A model generated the notes under the pieces. That model saw only the letters and a program-made list of their open reading frames with translations, searched no databases and was not told the DNA's origin. From assembly GCF_000374165.1 (NCBI RefSeq), contig NZ_KB893749.1, forward strand, positions 1-42,539: a stretch of DNA of 42,539 nt, written 5' to 3'. Positions 1 to 6,886 of the stretch are shown piece after piece. The position numbers and the translations under genes are program-made. Origin of the DNA: Parafrankia elaeagni. Its GTDB lineage: Bacteria > Actinomycetota > Actinomycetes > Frankiales > Frankiaceae. Numbering within the stretch: position 1 is the first letter of the stretch; every line of letters starts with the position of its first letter.

Positions 1-111
1 GAAGGGAAATACAAGCGGCTGAAACGCAGTGACCGTAGGGCGCGGGCGTGGCTCAGGGGAGTCCGGGAACGGTCCCCTGGCCTGTTTGCGCACTGGGAAT
101 TGCGGTACTGA
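1..111 (+). CDS. Group II intron reverse transcriptase/maturase, C-terminal tail (partial)
   Basis: Frame 1 from the first base reads through to TGA at 109-111. It begins EGKYKRLKRSDRRARAWL and ends with LFAHWELRY. The basic KYKRL...W block followed by P-G-LFAHW is the usual end of group II intron-encoded proteins, the maturase/DNA-binding region after the reverse transcriptase domain. Only 36 residues are in the window; the rest lies upstream. The call is supported by the intron catalytic domains found 100 bases downstream at 213-283, where an intron of this type should have them. In the full element the protein helps the intron RNA fold and splice and copies it into new DNA sites. The activity of this copy cannot be judged from the tail alone. 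Confidence 0.75.
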   Translation, partial: EGKYKRLKRSDRRARAWLRGVRERSPGLFAHWELRY

Positions 112-212
112 ACGCCTCGTAGAGCGGTGCGGCTACCTACGGACTCGCCAACCTCTGCGGGATGAGCAAAGCCACAGGCGGCCAGGCGAGCACCGCTCGT
201 GATGTGCAGCAG

Positions 213-283
213 GAGCCGGATGAATCGAGAGATTCACGTCCGTGATCTGTGGGGGCCAGGGGCTGAAATGCCCCTGGCTACCC
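213..283 (+). ncRNA. Group II intron 3' end: domains V and VI
   Basis: Domain V starts with GAGC at 213-216, which carries the catalytic AGC triad. It has an upper stem TGAATC/GATTCA closed by a GAGA (GNRA) tetraloop, followed by the CG bulge on the 3' side. Domain VI is a 9-bp hairpin (255-263 with 270-278, loop TGAAAT). A basal GGG/CCC pair leaves an unpaired TA at 279-280, and A280 is the likely branch-point adenosine. The intron 3' end should lie at about 283-285, just before the transposase codons resume at 286. This fits with the maturase tail at 1-111. Confidence 0.75.
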
Positions 284-285
284 GG

Positions 286-990
286 CAGCACCGGCTGTTC
301 TCGCACATCACGATGAACTGGCGCGGCCGGCCGCTGACCAGCCACGAGGTCATCGTCAACTCGATCGCCGCGACGACCACCCACACCGGGCTGCGCGTGC
401 ACGCCGAACTCGACACCGCCGCCTACCCCGCGGGGGCCAAGGTCAGCGACACACAGATCGACTGCCTCCCGCTGGACCGCCACGACTGGCACGGCGACTG
501 GAACTACACCCTGCGCCCGGAACCACCAGCCCCACCGCCGCCACCGCCCGAGCCGTCACGCGCCCCCGAACGCGCCGACTGGGCGCACCCGGCCATGACC
601 GGCATGAGCACCACGGCCTGGGACGAGCTGACCGCCTCGCTCACCGTCCCGCACAGGATCCAACGCGACAACGAGCTGTTCGCCCGAAGGGGCGGCCCAC
701 CCACCCGCAGACCCGCCGGCGGCCACCCACCCGCCCTCACCCTCGCCGAGCAGACCCTCGTGACCGTCCTACGGCTGCGTTTCCGAACACCGCAACCGGT
801 CCTCGCCGAACTCTTCGGCGTCTCCATCGGCCCCATCACCAAAGCAGAGCGGGAGATCCGCCCGCTGCTCGACCAGGGCGGCCACACCGTCGCGCCCGAC
901 CCGACCCGTCTCGCGACCCTCGCGGACCTGACCGCACACGCCCAAGCGCACGGCATCGACCTGACGCCAAAGCCCAAACCGGCGTGTTAA
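286..990 (+). pseudogene. ISAzo13-type transposase, C-terminal part, split by a group II intron
   Basis: The reading frame downstream of the intron starts QHRLFSHITMNWRGRPLTSH and continues with an SIAATTTHTGLRVHAELD segment and HGDWNYTL. These motifs are typical of the DDE domain of ISAzo13-family transposases. A proline-rich linker (about 15 residues) follows, then a helix-turn-helix-like C-terminal segment (LFGVSIGPITKAEREI), also seen in actinobacterial members. The N-terminal two thirds and the first catalytic acidic residues are absent. What precedes residue Q is intron domain VI, not protein. Open frame can be followed back to 199, but those codons are intron RNA. If the intron still splices, the gene could be restored at RNA level; otherwise it is broken. 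No inverted repeat end was identified with confidence after the stop. Confidence 0.8.
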
Positions 991-1079
991 TTATCTGCAA
1001 GCCCTAAACGGCATTGCTGCAAGAGGCGCTCACCCGCACCATCAGGCAGATGGCCGACGGCTGACAGCGTCGGCGACAG

Positions 1080-1565
1080 TCAGATCGGCTCGACGAGGAT
1101 GTCGGCGCGGTCGAGTGTGGCGGTGTAGGCGGTCAGGTCGTCTGGGTCGCTGGTGAGGATCTGGGCGGGGGCGTGCAGTGCGGCGGTGATGACGACCAGG
1201 GCGTCGATGACGTCCGGCCGCTTCTTCGGGGGAAGCTTGGCATCGGCGAGCATGGCCCCTGCCCGTTTGTATGAGTCGAGGGTGAAAGTTCTCGCGCAGG
1301 CGACGCAGCCGGCGGGGATGTTCGCCGCGCCGCGGATGGGTGGCGTGCTTTCCCGGGTTTGTGGAACGGTGCAGTCCTTCAGGTATTGGCTGAAGGCGTG
1401 GACCGTTTTCGGGTCCGGTCGCCACGCTTGGGCGAGGACCGGGCCGATGAGAACCGGCCGGTGTGGCGCCGCGCGTAGGCCGTGGTGGAGTAGTCGTGCC
1501 GTGGGGTTCTCACGCAGGAGCGCTACGAGCATCCCGGTGTCGTAGACGACGGTACGGGTGATCAC
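1080..1565 (-). CDS. PIN-domain toxin (VapC-like ribonuclease)
   Basis: A 161-residue protein starting with GTG at 1565. PIN-fold signatures are the N-terminal strand VVYDTGMLVALL with acidic D9, the central DVIDALVVITAAL segment with further acidic residues, and the C-terminal ILTSDPDDLTAY motif. Together these form the usual metal-binding acidic cluster of PIN RNases. The family is usually 130-150 residues, so the length is normal. The start overlaps the stop of the upstream antitoxin gene by four bases (GTGA), giving translational coupling and the standard antitoxin-first order. It should cleave RNA when not held by the antitoxin; the target cannot be read from the sequence. It lies between transposon remnants, which suggests acquired or mobile origin. 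Confidence 0.8.
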   Translation of the reverse strand: MITRTVVYDTGMLVALLRENPTARLLHHGLRAAPHRPVLIGPVLAQAWRPDPKTVHAFSQYLKDCTVPQTRESTPPIRGAANIPAGCVACARTFTLDSYKRAGAMLADAKLPPKKRPDVIDALVVITAALHAPAQILTSDPDDLTAYTATLDRADILVEPI

Positions 1566-1873
1566 GCGACGCTCGCGGTATCCGTTCCGAGTGCGCTGGT
1601 CAGGACCCGGTGGACGAGGGCCTGCTCGTCCGTGGTCAGGGCGTCCAACGAGGGCAGGTCCGCCTCGGGGAGGTCGGCGGTCTGCTCCAAGGCGGCCTGG
1701 TTGCGTGCATCCAGTGCCGCGAAGGCCGTCGTGGCGGCGTCGTCACGTGCCATCTGGGCGACGGCCGCCGCGATCATGTAGGCGGAGACGTCCATACCTG
1801 CCGCCTCCGCGTGCATCCTGATCGCGGCCTGGACATCTGAGGCTGTCGAGATCGTGAACCGGATATTCGGCAT
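1562..1873 (-). CDS. Ribbon-helix-helix antitoxin partner of the PIN toxin
   Basis: A 103-residue protein with ATG at 1873. The N-terminus (MPNIRFTISTASDVQAAI, then GMDVSAYM) fits a ribbon-helix-helix fold: a short beta strand RFTIS, helix A, a G-x-x-V-S turn and helix B. The C-terminal half is acidic and helical, as expected for the toxin-binding part of an antitoxin. The open frame extends upstream to 2035, but this start was chosen because the RHH strand begins right after it and a palindromic operator sits 8 bases upstream. No good Shine-Dalgarno is visible, so a leaderless or very short-leader mRNA is possible. It overlaps the toxin gene by four bases. Repression of its own promoter is inferred from the fold and the operator. 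Confidence 0.72.
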   Translation of the reverse strand: MPNIRFTISTASDVQAAIRMHAEAAGMDVSAYMIAAAVAQMARDDAATTAFAALDARNQAALEQTADLPEADLPSLDALTTDEQALVHRVLTSALGTDTASVA

Positions 1874-1881
1874 GCCGCCAT

Positions 1882-1900
1882 CGTAACACGACGTATTACG
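1882..1900 (-). promoter_or_regulatory. Palindromic operator upstream of the toxin-antitoxin genes
   Basis: A 19-bp imperfect dyad with outer arms CGTAA/TTACG and inner ACG/CGT blocks. It matches its own reverse complement at 16 of 19 positions. It lies 8 bases upstream of the antitoxin ATG, where an autoregulatory RHH antitoxin would bind. Confidence 0.5.
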
Positions 1901-1914
1901 CCCTGGCGGCTGGC

Positions 1915-2290
1915 TTGCCGTTCCGCCCATGTACCTGGCTGGGCCCCAGGCAGCGTACTCGGGTTCCAGGTCGGCCGGCGACGCTAGTGCTGTGGCCGGG
2001 TTGGTTCGCGGTGGTGCGGGTGGCGTACTCCGCATCGATGAACTCGAACGTGTCGCTCACCGATGATCCTTGGCGCGAAGTACGCTGCGGCTTTTTTCGG
2101 GAATTGGTTTTCCGTGAGCAGCTCACGGTTCTGCCGTTCGAGTTCGCGTAGCCGGGTGCTTTCGTCGGCGGTCGGTGGCGGTGGCGCGCCGGCGTGGGCG
2201 CGCCGGTAGGTGGCGACCCAGCTTCCGAGAGTTTCCTCCACTATGCCGAGTTCCTGTGTGACAGTGGCGATCGGACGGGATGTTCTCGAT
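1915..2290 (-). pseudogene. IS3-family transposase remnant (orfA end plus start of orfB)
   Basis: Minus-strand codons from about 2278 read RPIATVTQELGIVEETLGSW and then YRRAHAG...LRELERQNRELLTENQF-KKAAAYFA. This is the leucine-zipper and C-terminal part of an IS3-family OrfA. In the next frame VSDTFEFIDAEYA follows, which resembles the beginning of an IS3 OrfB. The sequence then loses similarity. The OrfA helix-turn-helix start and nearly all of the integrase core are missing, so this is a non-functional scrap. Confidence 0.7.
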
Positions 2291-2371
2291 CGCCTGATAC
2301 CCGCAGCAGCGGGTCGGAGCAGGTGCCGAGTCCGAGTTCGTAGTGTCCGCGGCGGATGTTGTGAACGAAGG
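2290..2371 (-). mobile_element. Possible IS6-like transposase C-terminal scrap
   Basis: The minus strand reads FVHNIRRGHYELGLG. That phrase resembles the C-terminal region (AFVQNLRRGHYEL) of some actinobacterial IS6-like transposases. It abuts the stop codon of the polyketide synthase gene at 2372 and merges into the IS3 remnant on the other side. Only about 25 codons are recognisable, so the family call is tentative. Confidence 0.35.
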
Positions 2372-3481
2372 TTATCTGCGCCGTAGTAGGGCCAGACAGA
2401 GTGTCAGACCTGGACCGAACGCCATCGCGACTGCTGTGCCGCCGATGTCGAGTCCGTCGCGCAGTTGTTCGACGACGAGCAGCACGGTCGCCGACGAACA
2501 GTTACCTCGGGAGTCGAGGATCTGGCGGGTCGCGGCGGTCTGCGCCCTGTCCAGACCCAGTCGCTCCTCCACGACGTCGACGATGCGTGGCCCGCCGGGG
2601 TGCACGGCCCACCCCTGGACGTCGGCCCGCTTGAGTTCGAGGGGGTCGAGCAGTGCCGCGGTCGCCTCTTCGACGTGGTTCGCCAGGACGACGGGGACCT
2701 TGGCAGACAGCCCCATCCGGAAACCGTGGTCAGTGACGTGCCAGGTCATCAGTTCTTCGCTGGCTGGAGCGGTTACGGCCGTGGTGTCGATGACGTCGAG
2801 ACCACGCTCGGCGTCGGGCTGGAGCACGATCGCCGCGGCGGCGTCGCCGAACAGGGCATGCGCGACCACCTGTTCCAGGTCTCGTTCAGGAGTGTCCGGC
2901 TGGATGTGCAGGGAGGTGAGTTCCACGCAGAGTACGAGGGCGGGTTGCCGGCGGGCCCGGACGAAGTCGGCGGCGGTTCCCAGCCCCGGGATCGCCGCGT
3001 AGCAGCCCATGTGGCCGATCAGCAGCCGCCGTACCTGCGCTGACATACCGAGCTCACGGGCGAGCTGGATGTCCAGACCCGGTGTGCTGTAACCGGTGCA
3101 CGACACGACGACGAACAGCCCGACGTCGGCGGCGTCCAGTCCGGCGTCCGTCAGGGCGGCTCTGGCGGCCTGTAGTCCAAGGGGGCGCGCGTCCTCGACA
3201 TAGCGCAGCATCCGGGTGGCTGTCGACCAGCCGCTGATGTCCTCGCGTCGCGGATCCACCACCCCGTGCCGGGTCCGGACTCCGCAGCCCAGGAAGATCC
3301 GGCGAGCCATCCGGTCGCCTCGGTACCGTCGGTCGAAGACCTCGTCCCACAGGCTCTGCTGGTCGAAAACCCCAGGAAACGCTGTCCCGATCCCGGTGAT
3401 CACGGCTGTCGTGCCCGGCTGCGCCCCGGCACTGTTCGCGGGATCCCTGCTCGTGTCGGGAGTCTGTGCCCCCCTCACCAT
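2372..3481 (-). CDS. Type III polyketide synthase (chalcone/stilbene synthase family)
   Basis: A 369-residue protein, normal for this family of homodimeric ketosynthases, which extend an acyl-CoA starter with malonyl-type units without an acyl carrier protein. The catalytic triad is visible: Cys160 in GHMGCYAA, His294 in WAVHPGGP and Asn327 in DSRGNCSS. The C-terminal glycine loop FGPGLT is intact. ATG at 3481 was chosen because a longer open frame upstream runs inside the flavoprotein gene; this ATG overlaps that gene's stop by seven bases. It is the last gene of the UbiA-methyltransferase-flavoprotein-PKS operon. Bacterial relatives make alkylresorcinols, alkylpyrones or tetrahydroxynaphthalene, and the starter cannot be predicted here. 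The neighbours suggest that the product is methylated, oxidised and prenylated. Confidence 0.93.
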   Translation of the reverse strand: MVRGAQTPDTSRDPANSAGAQPGTTAVITGIGTAFPGVFDQQSLWDEVFDRRYRGDRMARRIFLGCGVRTRHGVVDPRREDISGWSTATRMLRYVEDARPLGLQAARAALTDAGLDAADVGLFVVVSCTGYSTPGLDIQLARELGMSAQVRRLLIGHMGCYAAIPGLGTAADFVRARRQPALVLCVELTSLHIQPDTPERDLEQVVAHALFGDAAAAIVLQPDAERGLDVIDTTAVTAPASEELMTWHVTDHGFRMGLSAKVPVVLANHVEEATAALLDPLELKRADVQGWAVHPGGPRIVDVVEERLGLDRAQTAATRQILDSRGNCSSATVLLVVEQLRDGLDIGGTAVAMAFGPGLTLCLALLRRR

Positions 3482-4812
3482 CGGACCACGTCCGCGTCCG
3501 CGTCCGGGTCGCCTCCCAGCGCCGCGAGGCCCAACCAGTCCGCGCACACGTCCGTGGTCGCGGGTTGGAGAGATCCGCACCGGGCGTCCCGGTACAGCCG
3601 TTCCAGTGGGTGGCCGCGGCGGGTGACCGTGGTCCCGCACGCCTCGATGACGGAGGCCGCCACATCCTGCGCGGTCTGCCCGGCGAGCAGTTTCGCTCGC
3701 CAGACCCACCGGTTCGTCTCCGCTGATCCGGGATCGGCCTCCACTCGCCGGGCGCACTCGTCGATCACGACGTCGAGCGCTGCGAGGGCGACGTCCGCGT
3801 GACCGAAACGGGCCCGCACGGCGGGAAGGCCGACCAGGCCCTTCGGTATCCCCGCTGCCGTCTGGCCTCGCGCGTGTTCGACTCCCGCGTTGAAGGTGGC
3901 TCGGCCGACCCCGGCGTAGACAGCGGCGTAGGAGGCCACCAACCACTGCGGCATGATCTGCGCGATCAGCAGGCTCAGCCCCTCCAGCCCGCCTACCAGC
4001 GCGTCCGCCGGAACCCACACGTCCAGGCGCAGGTCGTGGCTGCCGGTACCCCGCATGCCGAGGGTGTCCCAGTTGGGCTCGACGGTCACCCCGTTCCCGG
4101 CTGGAACAAGAAAGTGGCTGACCCTCGTCGCCGGGCCCGCCGCAGCCACCGGGTGGTCTTCGTCCGGCCGTTCACCTTCGACATGCTCCTCGGCTGCGTC
4201 GGCTGCGTCGGCTGCGTCGGCTGCGCGCGCGGCGACGAAGTAGACGTCCGCGTGCGACGCACCCGAGCAGAAGGACTTGAGGCCGGTGATCCGGTAGCCG
4301 TCGCCCTCACGGCGGTAGGAGGTCCGCAGTGCGGACAGGCGCGAGCCGGCGCCCCGTTCGCTCATGGCGACGGCGATGAACGAGCCGCCGGCGGCCTGTG
4401 CCAACAGCCGGTCGCGCGCGGAGAAATAGGACTCCGGCGCCCCCATCGCGCGGGCGAGCTCGTCCGGAGTCCCGGCCAGCGCGCCCAGGACCGAGGTGTG
4501 CATGTTCAGGGCCAGGGCGGTCGAGCCACTGGCTTCGGCGAGTACCCGCGCGGCATTGGCCCACTGCGCGAAACCGCCGCCGTGACCACCGAACCGCCGG
4601 GGTACGAGCAGCCCCAGCAGACCCGCCTGGCGCAGATCGTCGAGGTCGGCCGCGGGCAGCTCCCCACAGCGATCCGCGTGGCCGGCGCGCCCGGCGATCG
4701 CTGCGACGACGCTGTGGGCGAGTTCCGCCCCGTCGGCGCGCGGTGCCTGCGCCGGATCCCGCGCCGGATCCCGCGCCGGACCCCGCGCATCTGCAGACCG
4801 TTCAACGCTCAT
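3475..4812 (-). CDS. Acyl-CoA dehydrogenase-fold flavoprotein
   Basis: A 445-residue protein with ATG at 4812 behind a GAAGGGAAC ribosome site. It shows the helical N-terminal domain (LLGLLVPRRFGGHGGG), the middle beta domain (AVAMSERGAGS, TGLKSFCSGA, WDTLGMRGTGS) and the C-terminal helical domain (YRDARC). It should bind FAD. In ordinary acyl-CoA dehydrogenases the segment after YRDAR contains a catalytic Glu before G-T; here it reads GSLQPATTD with no Glu. It may therefore act as a flavin-dependent hydroxylase or oxidase rather than a beta-oxidation enzyme, which is an inference. Two low-complexity stretches, ARDP repeats near the N-terminus and ADAADAADAAD in the middle, look like in-frame repeat expansions. 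The gene overlaps the methyltransferase by four bases upstream and the PKS by seven downstream. Confidence 0.85.
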   Translation of the reverse strand: MSVERSADARGPARDPARDPAQAPRADGAELAHSVVAAIAGRAGHADRCGELPAADLDDLRQAGLLGLLVPRRFGGHGGGFAQWANAARVLAEASGSTALALNMHTSVLGALAGTPDELARAMGAPESYFSARDRLLAQAAGGSFIAVAMSERGAGSRLSALRTSYRREGDGYRITGLKSFCSGASHADVYFVAARAADAADAADAAEEHVEGERPDEDHPVAAAGPATRVSHFLVPAGNGVTVEPNWDTLGMRGTGSHDLRLDVWVPADALVGGLEGLSLLIAQIMPQWLVASYAAVYAGVGRATFNAGVEHARGQTAAGIPKGLVGLPAVRARFGHADVALAALDVVIDECARRVEADPGSAETNRWVWRAKLLAGQTAQDVAASVIEACGTTVTRRGHPLERLYRDARCGSLQPATTDVCADWLGLAALGGDPDADADVVRW

Positions 4813-5537
4813 CGAAGTTCCCTTCTTGTCCCGACGGCCTGGTAGACACCCGCGGTGGAGTCGGTCGGCACCATGCGCACCGAGTCGGCCTGCCGGACGA
4901 GCCAACGGACGTAGTCAGGAAGCGAGGGGCGAAGGCCGCCGACGACAGTCATCTCGATGCCGCACCGATCCAGCGCCGCGCCCAGCCGGTCGGGCGACAC
5001 CAGCAGGCGCGGATCGTGTATTCGAGGCGGCGGGCCACCCGGCAGGCGCTCGGCGAGGCGCACCAGACCGATCCGGCAGAACAGCGTGTCGGCGAGCGTG
5101 TCGATCACCAACGTTCCGCCCGGAGCGAGGACTCGCCCGATCGCCGTGCAGGCCGCGTCGAGATCCTCGAGATGCTCGAACATCTCGCCGGCGACGACGC
5201 AGGAGAACCTGTCGTCGGGGAACGGCAGGCGCGTCACGTCGGCCTGGACCGCCTCGACGCCGTGGTCACTGGCCTGGCGGAGCGCCATTGAGGACAGATC
5301 GACACCGATGTGCCGCCATCCCGCGAGCCTGCCGGTCAGCACCCGCGCGAGCAGGCCGCCACCGCAGGCAAGGTCGAGCAGCGGGGCGCCGGGGTGAGGT
5401 GGGGCCGGGATGAGGCGGGCGCGCGCCTCGGCGAGCCAGTGCAACGCCGCGAACCGCCCGTGAGTGGGCCACCACTGGTCGGCGAGGTCGTCGTACTGCG
5501 CGGGATCGTTGCGGCGCCGACGCGGCAACCTGTTCAC
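4809..5537 (-). CDS. SAM-dependent methyltransferase (UbiG/UbiE-like class I)
   Basis: A 242-residue protein. Motif I is LLDLACGGGLL at about residues 53-63, followed by IGVDLS, VQADVTRLPF and a GEMFEHLEDL segment like that in ubiquinone-type O-methyltransferases. GTG at 5537 is preferred because GGGGAG stands just upstream; an in-frame ATG exists at 5570 without a comparable site. The stop overlaps the flavoprotein ATG by four bases (ATGA), so the two are translationally coupled. In context it probably methylates a hydroxyl or ring carbon of the type III polyketide product, as methyltransferases next to such synthases do in actinomycete phenolic-lipid clusters. The exact substrate is unknown. 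Confidence 0.85.
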   Translation of the reverse strand: MNRLPRRRRNDPAQYDDLADQWWPTHGRFAALHWLAEARARLIPAPPHPGAPLLDLACGGGLLARVLTGRLAGWRHIGVDLSSMALRQASDHGVEAVQADVTRLPFPDDRFSCVVAGEMFEHLEDLDAACTAIGRVLAPGGTLVIDTLADTLFCRIGLVRLAERLPGGPPPRIHDPRLLVSPDRLGAALDRCGIEMTVVGGLRPSLPDYVRWLVRQADSVRMVPTDSTAGVYQAVGTRRELR

Positions 5538-5697
5538 GTTTCTCCCCGAAGGAATAGTGGCAGAATCCAAATGAGATGTTCCGGAGATAATGCGGATCTT
5601 TAGGGGCAGCCCGTTTCCATGAAATCGGTACGAAAATCACATGTCGGAAAACTTTCTCGTCCGGCCATGGACCTTTCGTCGATCATCTTTCATCAGG

Positions 5698-6543
5698 TCA
5701 GGTCAGGTACGTGCCGGCGGCGACAACGAGCGCAACGTCGAGCGCGGCGACTGCCATCGCGATCCGGAAGGCATGGCGATCGCTGAGCCGGAGACCCAGC
5801 ACCGTCAGCGCCGTCACGGCGACCAGGATGGCGACGCGCCACAGGCTGAGGTCCGCCGGTCCCAGCACGGCGACAGCGGAACCCGTCGCGAGCAGGAGGG
5901 CGGCGGACCGCCGCGAACCGGCCGCCCCGAGGTGGTGCGGCAGGCCGCGCACCCCGGTCCGGGCGTCGGTGGCGAGGTCGGGAAGGGTGTTCGCGAAGTG
6001 CGCGCCCGAGCCGAGCAGAGCGCCCGCCAACGGCAGCCACCAGGGCGGTGCTGGATGGTCGGGAAGCCCCAGCGCGACGAACGCCGGCAGCAGGGCGAAC
6101 GAGAGAGCGTACGGGAGGACGGACAGCCTGGTCCCCTTGAGCCCCAGGTTGTAGACCCATGCACTGGCGACTGCGCAGAGATGAGTCCAGCCCGCCGGGC
6201 CACCCGAGGCGAAGGAGAGCGGAACGCACGCGACCAGCGCGACCATGCAGGCGAGGGTGACCGGCCTCGGAGCTACTCCGCCGGCGGCGATCGGCTTCTC
6301 CGTTCGGCCGCCCGCCGCGTCGCGCTCCTGATCGATGACGTCGTTGCTCCAGCCAATCGACAACTGCCCCGTGACGACCGCGGCCGCCACGGCGGCGACA
6401 CCCGAGGCGGAGCGCCCACTGGAGATCGCCAGTGCGGTGGCGAAGAGTGTCACCGCCGCGGTCGGCTCCGGGTGACAGGCCCGCACCAGCGCAGCGAACC
6501 GCCCTGTTTCCACAGGCGTGGCAGTGGTGGGCACCCGCTTCAC
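5698..6543 (-). CDS. UbiA-family membrane prenyltransferase
   Basis: A 281-residue integral membrane protein with about eight hydrophobic helices. The first Asp-rich motif is N67-D68-V-I-D71-Q-E-R-D75 in GWSNDVIDQERDAAGG. The second is NTLPDLATDARTG. Both are needed for Mg-prenyl-diphosphate binding in this family, so the enzyme looks active. GTG at 6543 is chosen because of the upstream AAGGGGACGGA; the open frame extends to 6753 but crosses a palindrome and has no better start. It is the first gene of the operon, 160 bases before the methyltransferase. In the UbiA family an isoprenoid chain is moved onto an aromatic or quinone-like acceptor; here the type III polyketide is the obvious candidate. 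A MenA/UbiA housekeeping role is less likely given the neighbours. Confidence 0.88.
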   Translation of the reverse strand: MKRVPTTATPVETGRFAALVRACHPEPTAAVTLFATALAISSGRSASGVAAVAAAVVTGQLSIGWSNDVIDQERDAAGGRTEKPIAAGGVAPRPVTLACMVALVACVPLSFASGGPAGWTHLCAVASAWVYNLGLKGTRLSVLPYALSFALLPAFVALGLPDHPAPPWWLPLAGALLGSGAHFANTLPDLATDARTGVRGLPHHLGAAGSRRSAALLLATGSAVAVLGPADLSLWRVAILVAVTALTVLGLRLSDRHAFRIAMAVAALDVALVVAAGTYLT

Positions 6544-6886
6544 TCCGTCCCCTTCGGTGTGGAATATCCACACCGGTATGGAGCGGCGCGGACTCCTGGA
6601 TGGCGACCCAGAGCATCGCGGATCACGGCGAACAGCCTTTGCCGCAAGCCTTTCCTGGACCGTGGTCCGGTCCGGCAAGTGTGGCAGCAGAAGCTGCCTG
6701 TGTTGTGCATGTCGAGGCTGAAGGAACACGGCGGACCACGCCCACCGAGACATCCCCTGTCTCTTCTCGTGCTGACCGGTAGGGCGGGCCGAGCCGCGTA
6801 TGGCGCCCCGGTCGTATGGGTGTCAACTTGCGGCGGTGGCCGATGCGCCGGTTGTGGACGGACGTCGCAGCGGAGGAAGCAAACAG
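6544..6886. other. Intergenic region upstream of the UbiA-PKS operon
   Basis: This 343-base gap separates the UbiA start from the kinase stop. Apart from the dyad at 6555-6575 no gene or RNA was recognised. It must hold the promoter of the polyketide operon, but no convincing -35/-10 pair was assigned. Confidence 0.4.
6555..6575. promoter_or_regulatory. Perfect 9-bp inverted repeat before the UbiA-PKS operon
   Basis: CGGTGTGGA (6555-6563) and TCCACACCG (6567-6575) are perfect arms separated by ATA. The site begins 12 bases upstream of the UbiA GTG, overlapping or just downstream of the expected promoter. It is therefore a good candidate operator for a dimeric regulator of the pathway. No second copy was seen in the window. 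Confidence 0.55.
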
